From Legionella longbeachae (GTDB lineage: Bacteria > Pseudomonadota > Gammaproteobacteria > Legionellales > Legionellaceae), in the NCBI GenBank assembly GCA_016191305.1, contig JACPOX010000041.1, positions 1,378 to 9,687 of the forward strand: a DNA stretch of 8,310 bases. The letters are read 5' to 3'. Positions 7,801 through 8,310 of the stretch are shown here, in pieces (position 1 is the stretch's first letter; every line of letters begins with the position of its first letter). Under the pieces are notes generated by a model. It searched no databases. It was not told the origin of the DNA and saw nothing but the letters and a program-made list of their open reading frames with translations. The position numbers and the translations under genes are program-made.

Positions 7801-8310
7801 TTACCTTCAACTCTTTTAAGTTGCTTAAGTTAGGTTTGTTTAGTAATTCGCCACGCAGGTACTGGTTAGATAAATCAAGTGTTTCAAGCTTGCTAGCATT
7901 AGCGAGGAGACGACCGATCGAATTAATGTTGTAGGTGATTTTGCTTTCACGTAACTTCACTTCTTTTAAGCTACTTAAATCCAGGTCATTTGGTAATTCG
8001 CCGATTAAATTATTACAGTCAGTTAAATCCAATTTTTCAAGCTTGTTAGCCTTAGCCAGGAGACGGACGAGTGAATTAACCGTGATGTTGGAGCCGTTTA
8101 ACTTCAACTCTTTTAAGTTACTTAGGTCAAGGTCATTGAGTAATTCGCCACTTAAGTTTTTACAATTAGTTAAATCCAGTGTTTCAAGCTTGCTAGCCTT
8201 AGCAAGGAGATGGGCGAGTGAATTGACAGTGATGTTGGAGCCATTTAACTTCAATTCTTTTAAGTTACTTAAGTCCAGGTCATTTGATAATTCATCTTTT
8301 AATTTGTTAC
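1895..8310 (-). CDS. Giant LRR / transglutaminase-like / multi-AAA+ protein, 5' end outside the window
   Basis: One uninterrupted frame runs from the right edge to TAA at 1895-1897, at least 2,137 codons. The TTG at 8252-8254 is an internal leucine codon of an LRR unit, because 18 codons of LRR sequence precede it in frame. With that codon as residue 1, the order is: LRR super-repeats to ~372; charged linker to ~470; unrecognised, probably beta-rich segment ~470-610; transglutaminase-like Cys649-His675-Asp692; degenerate AAA-like modules ~785-930 and ~1100-1290; AAA+ with Walker A GRTGVGKT 1384-1391 and Walker B LFLDEAN (D1429, E1430); AAA+ with GEPGIGKT 1651-1658 and VVIDEIN (D1713, E1714); acidic/lysine-rich hinge near 1865; helical tail to 2119. 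There is no signal peptide, membrane segment, MIDAS (VWA) or zinc cluster in view. The AAA modules most resemble midasin/dynein-like AAA5 proteins. Function is unknown: a translocated effector or a large intracellular remodelling NTPase are both possible. Domain calls are strong for LRR and the last two AAA+ modules, good for the triad, moderate for the degenerate modules. Confidence 0.93.
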   Translation of the reverse strand, partial: NKLKDELSNDLDLSNLKELKLNGSNITVNSLAHLLAKASKLETLDLTNCKNLSGELLNDLDLSNLKELKLNGSNITVNSLVRLLAKANKLEKLDLTDCNNLIGELPNDLDLSSLKEVKLRESKITYNINSIGRLLANASKLETLDLSNQYLRGELLNKPNLSNLKELKVNDTDITISSLGLLLANASKLEKLDLTDCKKLMSELPNDLDLSNLKDFQVNNSNLTVNSLGRLLANASKLEKLVLFHCKNLSGKILNNPNLSNLKVLMVNDTDITINSLGLLLAKASKLEKLNLKDCTNLNGELPNELSLSNLKTLELQDSFIPTKSLGAILAQTPNLKTLKLDCIYLDEDDDFPNDLHLDMLEELNLGSEAIPDSILEKIKAAAPSTLKIINPQKTYRPKVSHSLSQFTSKKEISNQSLKEKESIIDQFHSLQKEKNITSNKPHEFQKQNPSSLSRNKPELWDADTTFDPKKTLNTTQIFYGGGKEQEVNHYRLDIAHTVTMNPEPCSIKHAFLLHNEDQDLKLEQRKIPVSEQDLYPKIESQNDHFYGKQSLKLTQDWQPLASLSPQEEMLSYHLNHPAAVEIQYSKRDNLYYIRSTQEKLVSVDIDFIVKVPKPVEENELPKEIWEKIEKYRKFEAKPLEIDEKQKGNQKGSDYFNALKKQHVGACRHRAVVFKASMEKKGHQARIVSNDCHAFVEVFYKEKEQWVRCDLGGYEAKLQIHQPHNPRKDEEKLEKKAEPELLQLTTEGTVKPQQELVEHLSIDVPEKLIQPPKKTWFAKPKPLSKESDTWRYNYIGHLLAEPGANKLVQFKDSQSIAGFRHHLQYYCKHTKRPCFYIHSKEDLVCSAPFVARDDKGIGTIKDGPGGPLHDFLTKHQNDERSPIIMVNYDAFSAQDIVRFNALLDGERKADGTPLPKKAQVIGLLNPDKPGAYQGQDFSSRFDQRTECPLKEEQLVIPPILQEKQDLQQLPKKTVQLYGGFDWEERLLGKWVIQGTQLVFKEGKLLKAFQKGNTHIELANAPWDNPEFLRFWQEANLYGHIQVQGKSYPLPKELELSRHDGHGFAHVKDIITELSSDTQPAKDSLPLNPGLFPRFLAQYECDNESKTLHYQPGWLKNNRDKSLNIYLSAPLESNMWALFLDVCKKNNIKVHLTVAPGVGLPADLGLELPQQTSLHTPPFFANTSLPHTLCIESTDVDVTLSQLQEKEPLIIDVSEVNSSDLLNKLDGKFNKANLSFSFSKEPSVLLKELQNGRTVVLKGVIQPELRDALSEVMLQRAQQEHTAGRLLVISEQQALFPMSASYRHSVTIEEKKQALGETLLSNSILEQYPLCQLKAISKHLKLNPKDTPEQAWEGLESLPEIQSSQRTHINLDNSEQQADEFNQQRFDAVSKILEESPFVFLAGRTGVGKTTFIHEVWQEQHPNLHFGERNIEAWAKDDNKGIKTLFLDEANISARHWSAFEGLFQDPPGILIGNQWHPLSKEHKVIFAGNPLAYGGERQLPSLFARHGNCVIFDPMTPAYLYEKVLKSAFADILNSKDLSLPILQVAAFLAQSSSQEELITPRELGMMALLTKRYCLDYPNENPLEAAKYYAYTLAKPHVPEHLSTQFDALFKAEQSISRSEDKKPQHFTLTPSNQPAIDALNDFLNLRSLRQEGKTPSQGGLGGVILEGEPGIGKTELVAKTLVAHGLERKKIGSDSKQPGFYIMPVSMPLSEKENLLRKAFHEGSIVVIDEINSAPMMEELLNELLDPKKNNAAENPGFMVIGTQNPSTMAGRRRASRALEHRLLTVKLPEYTSDEILLILKNKGLPEAIGQSMLHEYLQLRKEAEKNNQLPLCFRDLLKRAELYLESEEYRMSQHIEVPKEKPLPLIIEENPIQSDQDKKKDKEEEEQERIKKVLQDKNLMAELFQFDVNKAPNQERIKLMLFLENQKEPKYIELINECYQNYTSVFQTQINTDNKSQLLAIAQELKQIHVKPEKIEKSSVSIIVEELKNRSSKYLNSFWITSHRRTSAKNLQKQILEKKTHRDILNVIVETRNEVLLNDAIKETGMHSKGKSRYYEALNELEKMLVTAWINDPEAVQGFADYIEVFTKERDDAFSRYIKALKFYDSNKYGHLSEIISEHNGNLFECIEYKFIFF
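2930..3337 (-). other. AAA+ ATPase module IV of the giant protein, midasin/MoxR-like
   Basis: Walker A GEPGIGKT is at 3281-3304 (residues 1651-1658). Walker B S-I-V-V-I-D-E-I-N is at 3107-3133, and sensor 1 is in V-I-G-T-Q-N-P (N1749). A basic stretch G-R-R-R-A-S-R-A-L-E-H-R-L ends in the arginine-finger candidate R1766. The T-Q-N-P followed by G-R-R-x-x-S-R-A-L-x-x-R is a pattern of the AAA5 (dynein-related, midasin/MoxR) group. The module appears fully competent for ATP hydrolysis. Confidence 0.92.
3755..4147 (-). other. AAA+ ATPase module III of the giant protein
   Basis: Walker A GRTGVGKT is at 4082-4105 (residues 1384-1391) and is followed by T-F. Walker B T-L-F-L-D-E-A-N is at 3959-3982. 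Sensor 1 is in V-I-F-A-G-N-P (N1471), and S-L-F-A-R-H-G supplies the arginine-finger candidate R1487. All residues needed for ATP binding and hydrolysis are present. Only about 45 residues separate Walker A and B, which is short for the class. Confidence 0.88.
4385..4957 (-). other. Degenerate AAA-like module II of the giant protein
   Basis: Residues ~1100-1290 again follow AAA order: N-I-Y-L-S-A-P-L-E-S-N-M-W (P-loop position, 1106-1117, without Gly-Lys-Thr), a helix, then I-K-V-H-L-T-V-A-P-G. A Walker-B-like strand R-T-V-V-L-K-G-V follows, with Lys1239-Gly1240 where Asp-Glu would stand, then P-E-L-R-D-A-L and a sensor-1-like strand R-L-L-V-I-S-E-Q. The module looks structural only. It is the weakest of the four calls. 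Confidence 0.4.
5465..5902 (-). other. Degenerate AAA-like module I of the giant protein (no P-loop)
   Basis: Residues ~785-930 keep the layout of a midasin-type AAA module. There is a first strand and loop (KLVQFKDSQSIAGF, 788-801) where a P-loop would be, then F-Y-I-H-S-K-E-D-L, then a D-G-P-G-G-P-L-H-D-F-L stretch before the second hydrophobic strand I-I-M-V-N-Y-D (D871). This is followed by F-N-A-L-L-D-G and a sensor-1-like V-I-G-L-L-N-P (N907), and S-S-R-F-D-Q-R, where R922 could act as an arginine finger. The Gly-Lys-Thr of Walker A and the usual Walker B Asp-Glu are missing, so it probably does not hydrolyse ATP itself. This is inference from motif order. Confidence 0.55.
6155..6337 (-). 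other. Transglutaminase-like Cys-His-Asp domain of the giant protein
   Basis: Three blocks in the expected order match the transglutaminase-like core fold: G-A-C-R-H-R-A with Cys649 (6308-6310), C-H-A-F-V-E-V-F with His675 (6230-6232), and W-V-R-C-D-L-G-G with Asp692 (6179-6181). Spacings of 26 and 17 residues are typical of the superfamily. Members include transglutaminases, cysteine proteases and deamidases, so the reaction cannot be told from the triad alone. All three residues are intact, which favours an active enzyme. Confidence 0.75.
7200..8310 (-). repeat. Tandem 147-bp LRR super-repeats, continuing past the window edge
   Basis: The unit is 49 residues and contains two leucine-rich segments: an L-S-N-L-K-E-L-K-L-x-x-S-x-I-T half, and an L-L-A-x-A-S-K-L-E-x-L-D-L-T-x-C-x-N-L half that resembles cysteine-containing-type LRRs. 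The DNA is periodic. The hexamer aagctt recurs at 7448, 7595, 7742, 7886, 8039 and 8186, giving spacings of 147, 147, 144, 153 and 147, all multiples of three. The 144 unit lacks one residue and the 153 unit carries a two-residue insertion (YNINS). About six well-conserved units are visible, plus a diverged one at the C-terminal end (7200-7380) that caps the array. LRR solenoids normally bind proteins or other ligands, so this is the likely recognition module. Confidence 0.93.

Noticed and set aside
2787..7934. Plus-strand and other-frame ORFs of 60-120 codons inside the giant gene
   Set aside because: All lie opposite or out of frame with strongly supported LRR or AAA coding sequence and show no domain of their own.
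7400..8310. Regular ~147-bp repeats as a CRISPR or satellite array
   Set aside because: The period is a multiple of three, the units code for LRRs without stops, and there are no short conserved repeats separated by unrelated spacers.
1895..8310. A VWA (MIDAS) domain or RING/zinc cluster, as in midasin-VWA or RNF213 proteins
   Set aside because: No D-x-S-x-S MIDAS motif in a suitable setting and no spaced Cys/His cluster were found in the visible protein.

Overview
The window looks like an accessory stretch of a Legionella-type (Legionellales, gammaproteobacterial) chromosome. This placement is an inference. It rests on the low overall GC, the very large eukaryote-like leucine-rich-repeat (LRR) protein, a FimT-like competence pilin, and small unrecognised helical proteins next to mobile-element debris. 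No rRNA, tRNA or CRISPR array was seen.

Layout, left to right. Positions 1-675 (+) hold the 3' part of an unrecognised helical protein whose reading frame is open at the window edge. Positions 696-768 hold a compact inverted pair of REP-like palindromes (a BIME), each with a GTAG head. Positions 821-1294 (+) encode a complete type IV minor pilin of the FimT/GspH class. It has a prepilin cleavage site and a C-terminal G-R-L-R that matches the DNA-binding GRxR motif of FimT. Starting six bases after its stop is a 3'-truncated IS5-family insertion sequence (about 1301-1783), with a helix-turn-helix plus first-DDE-Asp transposase fragment and an A-AAA-AAC slippery heptamer. About 110 bp of unassigned sequence follows.

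From 1895 to the right edge (-) runs one gene of at least 2,137 codons. It is convergent with everything to its left, and its start lies outside the window. Read N to C, the protein has: (1) tandem 49-residue LRR super-repeats encoded by 147-bp DNA units; (2) a charged linker and an unrecognised, probably beta-rich domain; (3) a transglutaminase-like Cys-His-Asp module; (4) two AAA-like modules of midasin/dynein type whose P-loop and/or Walker B residues are lost; (5) two apparently ATP-competent AAA+ modules with Walker A, Walker B, sensor-1 Asn and arginine-finger candidates; and (6) a helical, charged C-terminal tail. The layout suggests a mechanochemical ATPase with an LRR recognition array and a possible protein-modifying or protease-like module. 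That would fit a translocated effector or a large intracellular NTPase. Its real function is unknown.

Nothing shows that the left-hand genes work with the giant gene. The left side is a plain series of genes and repeats, while the giant gene is the item of real novelty. Protein residue numbers for it count the codon at 8252-8254 (a TTG) as residue 1. This is a numbering convention only, because the frame continues upstream to the window edge.
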